Assembly: GCA_001953115.1 (NCBI GenBank)
Contig: LSSL01000092.1
Span: forward strand, 1-64,000
Reading direction: 5' to 3'
Length of the DNA stretch: 64,000 nt
From: Smittium mucronatum
Lineage: Eukaryota; Kickxellomycota; Harpellomycetes; Harpellales; Legeriomycetaceae
The notes beneath the pieces were generated by a model that made no database searches, was not told where the DNA came from, and saw nothing but the letters and a program-made list of their open reading frames with translations. The position numbers were made by a program, and so were the translations under genes. This document shows positions 1 through 12,075 of the stretch, one piece after another (positions within the stretch are counted from its first letter, which is position 1; every line of letters begins with the position of its first letter).

Positions 1-3000
1 ATATATATATATATATGTATTAGTTATTTTTATTTTATTTTATACTGCATGATGATAATAAATTTAAAAAAATGCCGAAAAAACAATTTATATTTTCTAA
101 TTAATCCCTATTTTCTTTCTACTCCCGATCGTTTTTTTTAGATAGAAATATAATGTTAATAACACCATTTTTTTATTCAGGAATATATTTTATACAAGTA
201 AATGCATTTATTCATCTTATAAATTTTTTTACAATTAAAATTTATATATTTGCATGCATATATGTACCTATTAACATGTAAAAGTATAAATCACGTATAA
301 AACTCGCAAATGAATAAAAAAATCTCAAAGTTAAAAGAATCGCTTATTATTTAAATTTCTTCGATTGATTATTATGAAAATTCTTTATCTGAATTCTTTA
401 AGTATAATTGTATTCGTTCTATTTAATGGGATAAAAACATTTTTTCGATTTTTTGAAAGCTTAAATTTCATCATATTCTACTTTTTCGAAGTCGTGGATA
501 TTTTTTTTTAGTATTAAACCACTATTTATTTAGAAAAATAAAGAAAATCGACGAAATCTGAAGAGTTTAATCTTAATAACCATCTAAAATTTATACTGAA
601 CCTTAAAAAATGAATTTTATGTCGATAGGAAAAATATATAATATAGATCAAAGCTTTTTTTTCTTAGTGGGGTTATTTAATTATTTGAAAAATTTCAGAT
701 ATCTAACCGAAGTTGCTCTATTTTGATATGTGATTTTTTTTCGCAAGCTCAAATATATTTTTTTATTAAATTATTTACATTCTGAAAATATCTTGATAAT
801 ATTTTTTTTTCGCAATTGTACATAGTTTTCAATAATATATAATTTAGATTTTTTGAAACCTTATAGTGAAAAATTTCCCTAATAATTTACATAGTGATTT
901 TTTTTAAAGCTTTTGCTATCTGAGGTGCCGATTCAACTATATTATTATCCAAATGCAATTTATAACCAAAATATCCTGCTTTATTGGGTATTTTTTTCAA
1001 AAGAATAACTATAATAAACATTTTCGTCTCTAAATACTGTAAAAATTGCAACTGGAAATAGTTTCTGGTTGTTATATGTTACTACCTTTATTATTATCAA
1101 ATAACTTTCTTCAAAAAGCTCGAATTTTGAATCAAAATATGATTTTGTTATGTAGGGCATTTTTTTCGGTCAGTTTTTTAGAGCTAGCTAAAAATCCAAT
1201 ATTTCTAGGTAGCGAACAATAACCTAAAACATAAGCACTATTTTCAGGATTAAAAAGGTGTAAAAATTTTTTTTACGGCAACTGAGTGGTTAGTGATTTC
1301 CAGATTTTATTTTATTTTATCTTGTAATTTCTCACGAAATATATTGATTTAATAACAATAAAAATATTTTATCATTTAATTTGTTTGAAATTAGAGATTA
1401 ATGCAATACACCCTCGAAGTATTCTAGAATTATTATTTAAATCATTCTACCACTGGATAAATCAAATTGGGTAGAGTGTGGTTTAAAGATATAATATTCC
1501 TTAAGGATTCACAATAAAATATATTTCAAAATCCCCGCATCAGATATTTATATTTTTATTGCAAATATTATTCTACACCTTTTTATATTTATAGAGTTTT
1601 TGATGAATTGGCTCTCGTGCTCAGAAAACTGTTTTTAAATTCTAATATATCTATTTCGACCCATTATTTTTGATTTTTGACTCTAATATAAAGAGTAGAG
1701 CAAATATTTAGAGGAATATTTCAATTTTATCTATTTTTTGTTAATTAGACCGAAAATTCTGTATTTATCTCCATTAAAAACCAAAAAAGCATGCATAAAC
1801 CTAAATTTTTTTATTTGAGTATAAAAAATAGTCATATTTTAAACTTGATACCATCATTTATCTTTAATTTCGGTTATAGTTTTAAATTAAATTTTAGATT
1901 TTTATTTTCTAACATCCATAACATATAGGAAAATCGATATCTTAAGTAGCAATTATAAAAAATATTTCCTTCCATATTAGTATAATTGGCCATATAAATA
2001 GTGCTAAAACATACACCATTGTCAAGTGTTATACAGTCTAATTTCGAAATGATTTACATTTTTATTTCTCATTTTTTTTGGAAAAAACAAGCTTGGATAA
2101 AGATTTATTTCGTATACTGTCTGATAATAAGTATATTTTGGATATTTGATGTTTTTAATTTGATAAATTTTATCAATTTCAAATATAAATAAATAATATA
2201 GGTATACTTATTTCATTACACCATAGATTATATTGGGGTTAATTATTTTCGGATTTTAAAATGTAAATGTAAAATATTATTAATGAAAGCAATAAAAAAT
2301 GCCAAGAAAATACGATTATGTAAAATAAATATCTTATTACTACCTATTCATTATATATGCATTTTTTTTTTCTAAATACAAACTTAGAAAAAAAAAGGCA
2401 TATGGCATAGTCCAAAAATCAGCCGAAAAAGACTTAAATTTTTTGGATATTATTGTATTTCAAATCTAACATGAATAATCTCAATTATATTATTATTTAT
2501 AGCCGTAAATTACAAATATTGTTGATATGATAAAATAATGCATACAAATTTAAAGTTTTTGGGGACGATCTTGTTTTTTAAAAGATTAGACTTTGGCATT
2601 TTTTTTTTACATTATAATGGATCTATAATATTAAAGTTTATTATTGGAAATGTTTATGCCAAATATAACAAGTATAAAATGAATGTATCTAGATTTTTTT
2701 TAGTTAATGACTACGAGGATCAAGAGAGATTAAAAGATGCATTGAGATCCGAAAAAGATCAAAAACTTGTCTTTATTTTTTTGGAAAAAAATTAGAAATT
2801 TCACTTTCATAGCATACAAATATGTTGATTTTAACCAAATTTAGTTTTAATTTAAAAATTGAAACACCATAACATTTAAAATAACTTAATATAAAAATAT
2901 AATCGATAATATACAGCTAATTTCTTTACTATTGCTAAGAATTATAGCGAGCTATTAGACCATAAAAAATTGTGAGATAGATAAAAAAAATCCTTATCTT

Positions 3001-3508
3001 AAAAAAAATGATGATTATAAAAGTTATAACTCTCAATGTCACATGGATAACGTAATTTTTTTGTATAAATTCTTCCAAAGTTAACAAGTATTTAGAAACT
3101 TTTGAGCCGATTCTCTGAAATTTATTATCTTTCCTCACATAAAATATTTTAGCTACCTCTTTTTAAAGGCGTTAAAAATCAAACATAAATAAACCAAAAA
3201 GCGATCCGGGCTTTAAATTTGTTACTCAGAATAACGTCCTATAGAGCTCAAATTTATATCCAATTGATATAATAAGAGAACAAATAAACTTATGTAAGAC
3301 AAATATCTTTCCAGTGAGAATAAGCGATTTTTAATGGATCTAATGACTCTTTGATAACCTGAAATATTGTTGAGTACAAAGAAAGGTTCCTTCATTTTAG
3401 CTTTTTTTTATATAGAAAATTCAGTGGGATTTTAAACCATTATCCAAGAACCAGTATATAAAAAAACCTTATTATTGGTGGATAATTAATAAACGGACTT
3501 AGAATCTA
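1..3508. other. AT-rich intergenic DNA, no gene recognised
   Basis: The stretch opens with a short (AT)n run at 1-16 and is dominated by A/T homopolymers. The longest open frames (63-85 codons) are rich in Phe, Ile and Leu, as expected by chance at this composition, and none carries a recognisable motif. I see no structural RNA here. Confidence 0.6.
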
Positions 3509-3825
3509 TATATGGGAGATTCTCTTTGAGAGCGGACACTTTTCTAATAAATTTTTACTATTTCCTAATTTGGAAATGTGGTTCGAAGATATAACCTAAA
3601 GTTATTGGGTAATTTGAAAAATGAATTTTAGAAGCTGAAATTCTATTGGATTAATAAAATTTCGTGATACAAACTTTTTTTTTTTTTTCTATTGGTAAAA
3701 TGTTGAAAATTTATTAGGGCCAGTTTTTTTTCTATTTTTATTGGTATGGTTTTAAATAAATCCAAGTGTAGCTAATGGTTTACACAGTAAAAAAAAGTCT
3801 GGTATTGAAAAGAATCTCCCATATA
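3509..3825 (-). mobile_element. 317-bp inverted-repeat element (MITE-like), copy 1
   Basis: The ends form a perfect 15-bp terminal inverted repeat: TATATGGGAGATTCT at 3509-3523 and its reverse complement at 3811-3825. Both ends are flanked by A/T bases, so a TA target duplication is possible but cannot be proved. Internal blocks recur in the opposite orientation at 5834-6108: the stretch around ACCAGACTTTTTTTTACT and the stretch around TTTCCTAATT. It has no coding capacity of its own, so it is best read as a non-autonomous DNA transposon. It could also be the remnant of a longer element. Confidence 0.6.
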
Positions 3826-5833
3826 AATTCTCATCCCGCTAATAAATAGAGCTTTAGATCTTAATAATGCACCCATTATCAATATAAAACGCACAATCTT
3901 AGCTGTCTGTTTTATCAAACTATCTGAGAAAATATTATGAAAATTCAGAGTCTTTACTATTATAAAAATTCTTGAATTGGCCAAAGGCTGCTTATTTTAA
4001 AATTTAGGGTGATTGATCTCTAAAGCAACCAGAGATTTACTCCCTCAAATTACAACAATTAATTATATGCTTCTACAATAGGAATTATTTAAATTTTCTT
4101 AAAAGCCAAGAATAAATCATATTATTTTAAAACTCGAGAAAAGCTTCTTTTTTATGCACAGTTGAATTGGCTGAATGCGTTAATCAAATTTTTTTTTTTT
4201 AGATATTTAAAATTTATAGTTTTAAAATCAGTATTGATGGAGAGTTAAAGAACGAAATAATCAATTAGTTGATTTAGATTTTGCGATATAACTTTTTAAT
4301 AAGGTTAATTGGTATTAATGTTATATATTCCTGTTAATTAATCGACGGCAAAAATTTATAAAAACTCAATAACGCGTATACATTCTTTTTCTTTATATTT
4401 TTAATTTCAGATATTAATATTGGAGAAATAGGATTTTGCTAATATATTCTTTTGTTTTTTTGTATAAAAAAATGTACAAAATTTCAAATAACAATATTTT
4501 GAAACTTTGTCCAGATCATTATTATTTCTTCTATTTAATAGTTTAGAAAAACTCACAAGGACTTAAATATACCAAAAAAACACGTATCTAAATTTATCTT
4601 TAGATTATGGTATGAAAAATCAAACAGTACTTACATCTTTATTCTTATGTCATGTAATGTAATATCGAAAAGAAAATTTTTAATCTTTAAATATTTTGAT
4701 ATTTCAATATAGTGTAGGGTTCAGATAAAAATCGAGATTATTTTAAATGAATGAAAATACCGATATTAACTATATATTATGTTTACTCATTTATCCTATA
4801 TATTATACTAAAAGATAAACCGTCACCAATCCAAATAAAATTAAAAAATAAGTTTCATTTAAATTATAATATTTATTGGCAAGGAATGAGGTGGAGTATT
4901 CAGGTGATCTAATACGAGTTATAAGTATTTTTGGAGAGAAAAATAAATCAAATTATGAATCTGTATTCATGCTGCTTCTTAGTAAATCGCATCTCTATAA
5001 ATTCTAGAAATATCCGAGACTCTAAAAAAATGAGATCCCCATTTTTTAAATCCCATTGAGGGGGTTTAAGAAAAGAAAAAACTTTAATTAATAGGCATTT
5101 TTCTTAAGGTCAGAAGTGCGTAGTAATATCAACACAAGGAAAAAAGTTGAACTGGAAGTATTGCTCCAATATACTTAACTTATAAGCAAATGAATGGATA
5201 TCCTCTTTTTCAATTTTACAAAAAGGTTAAAAATGGATCTCATCTACAGTTAGGAGAACTTGTGATGGAGATTTTGCTTTAAAAATATTACTCTCTTGCT
5301 TTTCAATCCACCATTAGACTAAACGCCAATTTTTATTTGGAATGTCCGTGTACATTTACATAAGCTGAATCCATTCTCGAGTATTTCTCATCAATATTAT
5401 TGTAGCTTCAAAATACAATTAAACATATTGTGCCACAAAACAACAAAATTTGGAACCCATTCTCGTGATCAGAATGTTTTATTTAGGCAGGATAGCCACG
5501 CCTAAATTAAATATTTAATAGTAGATTTGAATCAAATAATTATATTTGTGCAATCATCCACCTCATCATCGTAATTTTATTCTCATCTATGCACTGATTA
5601 TTTTTTTACATGTATTTTTACGGCCCCTTCTCCTCCTTTTTTTTAATAAGTCACCTAGTCAGTGTTGTTTTGAAAGGATCAAGCGAGTGTCTTATTTTAT
5701 TGGTTTTAGTGAGAGCGTGCCTTTTAAATTGAAAAAAGTTGAAATATTTGGAATTTCAAAAAAATTGATGGTGGTGACTCAATATCTATGTAGAATTTAA
5801 TAAGCCCACAAATTCGGCAATTTTAATTATTTT
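3826..5833. other. Intergenic DNA, no gene recognised
   Basis: AT-rich sequence between two copies of the inverted-repeat element. The part from about 4.86 to 5.8 kb is slightly less AT-rich, but all six frames are interrupted and I recognise no protein family. It may hold transposon debris too old to read. Confidence 0.5.
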
Positions 5834-6108
5834 TGAATATGGGACATTCTTTCCAAACCAGACTTTTTTTTACTATGTAAGCCATTGACTATTATAAAAT
5901 TTCAATATAATACAGCCAATGAAAATGATTATACATACACTCTCATAAATTTTAAGCATTTTGCCAATAAGAGTGTTGCTTTTTGATCCCAAAATTTGAA
6001 ACCAAATAATTTTACATATTTTAAAATGTTAGTTTTTCCGAATTAGGAAAGTAGTAAGATTTTAACAGGGAAGTTTCCGCTCTTAAAGAGAATCTCACAA
6101 ATAACAGC
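5834..6108 (+). mobile_element. Inverted-repeat element, copy 2 (diverged)
   Basis: A diverged relative of the 3509-3825 element in the opposite orientation. The left end reads AATATGGGACATTCTTTCC, followed by a near-identical ACCAGACTTTTTTTTACT block at about 5860-5880. The right end is the reverse complement of the same terminal sequence (the AGAGAATCTCAC region). The block around CCGAATTAGGAAAGTAGTAA matches the corresponding part of copy 1. A further degraded relative may lie at about 10485-10690, with CTATATGGGAATT at one end and CCAAATTAGGGAGGTGGTAA near the other. Confidence 0.45.
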
Positions 6109-7173
6109 ACAGGTATTTATTATAAATTTGATATAATTACTGTAATTATAAAAACACGTTGACCAAAAATGTCAAAATTATTTGCTTTCCATAATAGGAA
6201 ATAGGAATAAGGACACTAATATTATACAATTTTTTTGAAAAAATGTTTTGGGATCAACACCAGATTATTTTTTTGGTGTGAATGTTAGTGGTTTGTGATT
6301 TGATAAAACTTAAGTAAAACGCGAAATAATTTATGTACAAATAAATTGATTATGTAAACCATTAGATTTCTGGTTTTAAAAATAACAGGAGTCTAGCAGA
6401 AAGCTAATTTCTTTAGATGAATCAGAGAAAATCAGCGCAAAGCACACTTATTGGCATTCAAAATTGTCAATCCTTCATTAAATATTTCTTTTTGTAAAAT
6501 TTCATCTGAAGTTTCAACAAAAAAAAGGATTAGCCTCAGAATGAATCTTTTAATTGGAGTTATTTTAAATTAAACAGCCAAATCAGAATATCTTAAAGAG
6601 GGGCCATTATACTTTCCAGCAGATATATCCCTAAGTCCACCTCGACGGAAAACTAAGGATAAATGAGAGAAATCCAGATTGCCAATAAAATTTCGTGATA
6701 CGAAAAAAAAGTGAAAATCATCCAGAATTAAGTATTGTTATTTGAATTGAGATTAAGTGTTTTGCGCAATAGACAATATTTTATAAAAATCATACATTTT
6801 ATTAAGACGGAAGTCATTATGATGACTGTTAATAATTCAATAGAACTTATGTTTATTAGATAGTTAAAAAATTTACAAATGCAAAGATATCGAGTTCTAT
6901 CTATATCTCCTAGTATAATTACAGCTCTTTTTTAGAATTAAGAGTACTGACATGCTCTCTTTGGATGTTTCATGAGGGTTTTAAAAAATTGAGGAGGGCG
7001 TTTTTGTAACTGATCATAAATCTTGAGGCACATCATAAAATGTTAATTAAAATATGGGTATTTGTCCAAATGCAGAGGGATTTTTTCATGCGAAAGGGTA
7101 TTAAGTTTGAAGATAAAAAAAATTGGCATAAATCGAAATAAGGGCATCAACTTTTAATGAGTAATCTGTTTGT
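6109..7173. other. Intergenic DNA, no gene recognised
   Basis: All frames are heavily interrupted. A short direct repeat, AATAAAATTTCGTGATAC, occurs here at about 6684 and again near 3655 inside the first inverted-repeat element. I see nothing else I can name. Confidence 0.5.
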
Positions 7174-7446
7174 TTAGTTGGGCTTCGACAGATAATTCTT
7201 ACTTTTAGGGTTGAATATGTTGTTTTCCCATCCAAAATCGCTAGCCCGTTGAAAAATATCCGAATCATCTTTTAACCTTTTCGATATTCCTCTATTCTTA
7301 TTTAGAACTCGTTTCTGGACCTTGTATGTTGAAGCTAAAGGAGATATTGTTCTTTTGAGTTTCTTTGGAGCTCCAGGACAAATTAAAGGGTGTCCTATTT
7401 GCTTTTTTGGGGTGTTGAAAAGATATTCACTAGAGTATAGACTCAT
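7174..7446 (-). CDS. Possible small protein with a CPxAPKK motif
   Basis: A 90-codon open frame starting at an ATG and ending in TAA, in a stretch visibly less AT-rich than its flanks. That makes it more believable than the other short frames here. The product is very basic and Ser/Pro/Lys-rich with no membrane segment. Residues 11-30 carry NTPKKQ, then HPLICPGAPKKLKR. The TP(x)n-P-x-x-CPxAPKK pattern resembles the short conserved motif of plant SIM/SMR cyclin-dependent kinase inhibitors, but that is only motif resemblance and could be coincidence. I do not recognise the family. No intron is needed and no neighbour helps. It may instead be one exon of a longer gene or a chance frame. Confidence 0.4.
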   Translation of the reverse strand: MSLYSSEYLFNTPKKQIGHPLICPGAPKKLKRTISPLASTYKVQKRVLNKNRGISKRLKDDSDIFQRASDFGWENNIFNPKSKNYLSKPN

Positions 7447-10400
7447 TATTATTCTTTTTCGTAAATGTGTGTTTTACTCTGGATAAAGTACTAAGAAGAT
7501 TAAGATTTTTATCTTATAAATGTACAAATGTTAGAATATTTTTCAAATATGGAAAGTATCTTTCATAAAAGCTATATATCAGATTACAGGTTATTGAAAA
7601 ACAGTTTTTGAATTTTTGGAGAAGTTTTTTTTATGTTAGAAATATTAAAAAATTGTTAACGTGATTTATAAATTTCAGTATTATCTCAAGCTACATATAT
7701 AAGTATACAAGGTAATAATAAAAAAGGTATACGTAAATAGCATCAAAAAGAAGGAATATGTTTCAAAAATATCCAGAGTTCATTATACACAAAAAGATAA
7801 GCAGGTTGCGTTCGTTGATCTATTTATACCAAAATATTAGATCCATGCTTAAGTTGATAATTAAGTCGTGTATATCTTATAAGCATAATTTTTTAGACAA
7901 GAATTTAATTGTCTTTTTGTCTTGAATCAATAGAACTCAGAATATGCCTTAGACACTTTCTTTATTGATTTCTATTGGGATTTTTTTTAATGAATATATG
8001 TGGGAAAAAGAAATATTGGGCAAAGAAAATCGTTTCAAATCAAAATCATTGTTAAAAATCAGCTTCAAATCAAAGCAAATAGTTCGAGCCATTTTATGCA
8101 TCAATTTACTTCAACAAATAGCTTATTCATAGCCTGATGATTCGGAGCCGGCTTAAATGAAATCCTATACGCTAATCGGGGAATCTAGGACTTCATATTT
8201 TCTACAGCTTACCCCATATATTTCTTCAACTAAATCAGCGATTATCCCTTGCCCAGTTATTTCAATCTCTATTCTTTAATAAAAAAACGCATGCTGAACT
8301 TTTTAAGCCGTTTTCTGCGTAAAAGATAAATTTCAAAATATTTCACAGCACTTACATGGCACGATTAACACACGATCTCCACAGGCTATAATCCTAAGCC
8401 ATAATATTTTTATTGGCTTATTCGTGAGTAATGCTTTTGATATCATTATCTTGACGTCATTTTCCCCAATTTTAGTGGTAAGATGTAAAAACAGCTATTT
8501 TTCCATATAAAAACTCATCACCTACCCTATCATTACTCATTATGGGAAAATCACATTTAAAAAAAACCAACCCCGAAAAAAAACAGGCAAAAACAGTAGA
8601 AAGGAACGAAATCAATTTCTTGTCAAAAAAAACAATTAAAGAAGCCTTCTATTCAATGTAATCTAATGGCCATAGACCCAACCAGGCTCATTTCTGGGTT
8701 GAAATTTTCCAGAAAAATAAAATCGTGATTCATTCTTTTTCAAATTTAATTCTCCATAAAAAAAAAACAATTGAATTAATATTGATTCACTAGCCCATAA
8801 TCTATTCGGTCTAATGTCTTATGTTTCCGTCTAAAGAGAATCGTCAATATTAGGGAACCAATTATTATCTTAGACCAAGCAGAAAAAGGATTTTCTTTGT
8901 AATCCCTTAAAATTTCAAACTTTACATCTGCTGTGCATTCTACCAACTCAATTTAATTACACAAGAATGATTTCCCAACTCCATGTTCAATGTGAACATA
9001 AAAGTATAACAGGGTTTTTTTCCAAATCTGGAATTTATCATTTTTGAAAATTTTAATATCCAATTTAGTCATTACTTACTAATAGCTAATTTTTTATTCC
9101 AATTTAGTCACCCATGCCCTTTTAATTGGTTTATTTTCACAATGTTTCATTATTACCTTTTTGGTTGACATATTTTTCTTTTTTAGTAAATGCATAATTT
9201 TTATTTGATTTATATTTTCAGCTAAGCCATTCTTACCTTATATGACATTTTTCTGAGTTTCAATTTGGAATTAATTTTTTCGTAGATATTTTTTGCTTAG
9301 CTCATATTTGCTCTTTACAACATCTTTCTAGTTTTAATCCACCCATTTCACTTTTTATCTATTCCTGTATTTTCTGGTTAGTGTGTTATTTATTGCTAAT
9401 ATTAGTATAGATAAGAATTTTCATTACACATACATAACTCTGATCTAGTGTTTTTTTTTCAATAAAATATTAAGATCAATAGTTTTAATTTATAGAAAAT
9501 ATTGGTTTAGCTAAAAACAAGATTAATAGAAAATTTTCTACTTTAAGAGGTCCTGCATTATGCAGGATTTCATTTCTCATTTCGCTTGTGATTTCATTAA
9601 AATATCAATCATAATAACTAAAGCTCTTGCTTGAGATGTTAGTAATCTCAAGGAAATGGTTGATTATTAAACTTATTAAAAGTGATTATCTAATGGATCG
9701 ACCAAAAAGATTCACTAACGTGAAAAAAGAATGACAATTATACTGCGAATTTAGCTTAATTAAAATATCCCTTTTCAGAAATTCGGCTTTTTGATTGATC
9801 AATATACAAGTGTGCTCATCATGAAAATCGCACAATCTGCCTAAAAAAGAACAAACGCGTGTGTGTAAAGTGTTTGTTTCATTTGTATATTGGCTAAAAT
9901 TGATATACAGACCGTTTGCTGCTTGGCGACTAATAACGCAATTGTAAATAAATGATTTACCTCGAAACGAAAAAATTTATCAAAGTTATCCAATAATAAG
10001 TATCTGGAATTTGGACTTTTTTTATGTAAAGTGGATACCGCCTAAAAAGGCAATAATTGCTGTGGTATCGGAATGTTTAATTGAAAAACTAACCAGAAAC
10101 AGTAACCCCATCGAAATTGTTTTTTTTTTTTTTTTCAATTTCCCTACTTAGTACAACTGAGATAGGAAATCTATAAAAATGAGTGCCCCAAATGCATGAA
10201 TATACAGTATCCCACTATTTGTTATAAATCAAGTTAAATCTTTATATTATCAATCCATACCTCATTGGTAAAATATGTAGGATTATTAATATATTGCACA
10301 TCAACATCTATTGGTCGATTATCAACTAATTTATTGTGTATAAGTATCTAGTGAAAATACTCACATGATCAATATCTGCCCTCTTTAACTATTTAACTAT

Positions 10401-11041
10401 TAGCAGAGTTAAATGTGCCATCACCGATAGCCAATAATTGTGAAATCCTATTCAAGAACAAACTTTTCTTACTTCCTACATAATTGGCTATATGGGAATT
10501 TTTTTTTAATAAACCAATTAATAAATGCATGTAATTTTCATGCAAATATATTGGCTATTGCTTATAGAAATAAAAATGACTTGCCGTTTCAATTTTGAAT
10601 TTCTAATAGTTTTAGATTTTGTGGTATTCCATATTTCCAAATTAGGGAGGTGGTAAAATTTTTTATAAAGCACGCACCCAAAGATGTTCATCCTTTTATG
10701 CTGCTTTGAACTACTCTAAAAAAAAATTATATCTTATTGGTTTTTCAATAATACTAGCAAATGGTAGATTCTTAATGAAGAGGGCATTTTATAGTGTATT
10801 TTGTTTCAGCGAAAATTGCCAAACATTATTTTTTATCTAATAAAAGTGAAGATTATTGAGAAAAAAAAAGACTAATCTAAATACCATTCAAATATTTAAT
10901 TGGGGTATTAAAAAAATGAAAATTCCTTCTTATTTTGTTTAATAGAAGTGATTAAATTTAATTTAATTTAATAAATTCACAAGATAATTTTAAAAATTGA
11001 ATTAGCCAGTTAAAGTTATTTCCAACAAAATTACCTATTCA
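7447..11041. other. Intergenic DNA, no gene recognised
   Basis: AT-rich and stop-rich in all frames. Small structures seen: a near-perfect palindrome TCCTGCATTATGCAGGA at 9551-9567; an inverted pair CAATATACAA[G/A]TG at 9800-9812 and 9880-9892, which might bound a short element; and a degraded relative of the inverted-repeat element at about 10485-10690. I recognise no protein or RNA gene. Confidence 0.5.
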
Positions 11042-11203
11042 TCAACCCTTTCAGAGGCGATGGTACAAAAAATGGCTTTCACTTTTCGCTCAATGTTAAT
11101 ATTAATTGTGTACCATAGGGTTAATCATTTATTTGGACTAATTATAATTGTAATTATAAACAAATAGGGGGCAAAGTACAAATCTGGGCCCGGAAAGGAT
11201 TAA
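11042..11203 (-). mobile_element. TTAA-type MITE (piggyBac-like), copy A
   Basis: A 162-bp copy of the dispersed family, reverse-oriented relative to the copies at 40403 and 63733. The left end is TCAACCCTTTC (one mismatch from TTAACCCTTTC) and the right end GAAAGGATTAA (one mismatch). The interior shares the GGTACAAAAAATGGCTTTCA block and the GGACTAATTATAATTG block with copy B. TTAA flanking a CCC-starting inverted repeat is the insertion signature of piggyBac transposons, so it was probably mobilised by such a transposase. Confidence 0.7.
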
Positions 11204-11905
11204 GAAACCCATTTAATGGGGGGAGGGGGTTTTAAATATATCGAATTGGAGCATATAAAACAATCCGGATATTAACCCTTAACTGCTAATAAACCCACCT
11301 TTTTCTGAGTAAAAAATATATATATAATTCCTATCTACAAGTTTAACACTTTCTATCCGACGGTGAGGCATTTAACTCAAGTATCAAGCCTAATTTTTAT
11401 TGAAACAGTTTTAATGTCCGATGAATAAAGGGCATTTTTGTATTTTGGCATTAATAGGGATATTTATGTCATCAATAATAACCAATTTATATGAAACGCT
11501 TATTTATTATTAGATAAACCAATAATCAATTAGCCACTGCTTAATAATCACCAAATAAAACCAATCCATTTCACAGAACCGGAGTACATGGAGAACTCCT
11601 GGAACTTAAGACTAAAAGGCTAACCCCCTAGTCTATTCAAGGCCGATATCAAAAATAGAACTAGATTTTAAATCAATATCAGCATATATCGATTTTTACA
11701 AATTTATAAAAGATTTAGAATAATTGTGCATAGAATGGAAAATAATGAAATACTTGAAATTATTGAAAACGAGTCCAAAATACCTTTGGATCTGAAAGAG
11801 GTTATAGAGCTAAGATACCTCTATGTATCTTTATTGATTTTTGAAGAGTTTTATTTGAAAATAAATAAAAAACATGGTGAATTCATTGTAAAGTTATCTC
11901 AAATG
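11204..11905. other. Intergenic DNA with one short open frame
   Basis: The only notable item is a 63-codon open frame at 11726-11917 (+). Its composition is reasonably balanced and charged, but it has no motif and its end runs into the next MITE copy. I do not call it a gene. Confidence 0.45.
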
Positions 11906-12075
11906 CTAACCCTTTAGGGTTGGTGTTGCAAAATGGATTTCATTTTTTGACTAGCATGAACATTTTATTAAAATTCAGTTTTTTTATTGGCTTATCTTTT
12001 ACATTTATCTAATAGATAATTTTAAATTAAATAAATATGAGTTAATTTCATTTACTGGCCAATGAAAGGGCTTAA
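11906..12075 (-). mobile_element. TTAA-type MITE, copy D (diverged subfamily)
   Basis: It begins CTAACCCTTTAGGG and ends GAAAGGGCTTAA, matching the terminal inverted repeats of the family. The first 70 bp (GCAAAATGGATTTCATTTTTTGA, then GAACATTTTATT) align with the copy at 15156 and, more weakly, with copies A-C. This suggests a second, older subfamily. Confidence 0.5.

Noticed and set aside
2538..2795. 85-codon open frame on the + strand
   Set aside because: No motif, Phe/Ile-rich first half typical of T-rich DNA, and no sign of splicing partners or a gene-like context.
5546..5800. 84-codon open frame on the + strand
   Set aside because: Hydrophobic first half and no recognisable family. 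The surrounding frames look like old repeat debris.
8452..8459. TGACGTCA palindrome (CRE-like)
   Set aside because: A single 8-bp match far from any supported gene, expected by chance at about this rate.
9551..9567. Near-perfect palindrome TCCTGCAT-T-ATGCAGGA considered as a terminator or binding site
   Set aside because: No gene nearby, and a fungal genome would not use it as an intrinsic terminator. Kept only as an observation.
11726..11917. 63-codon charged open frame
   Set aside because: Composition is reasonable, but it is short, has no motif and ends inside a MITE copy. Not enough to call a gene.
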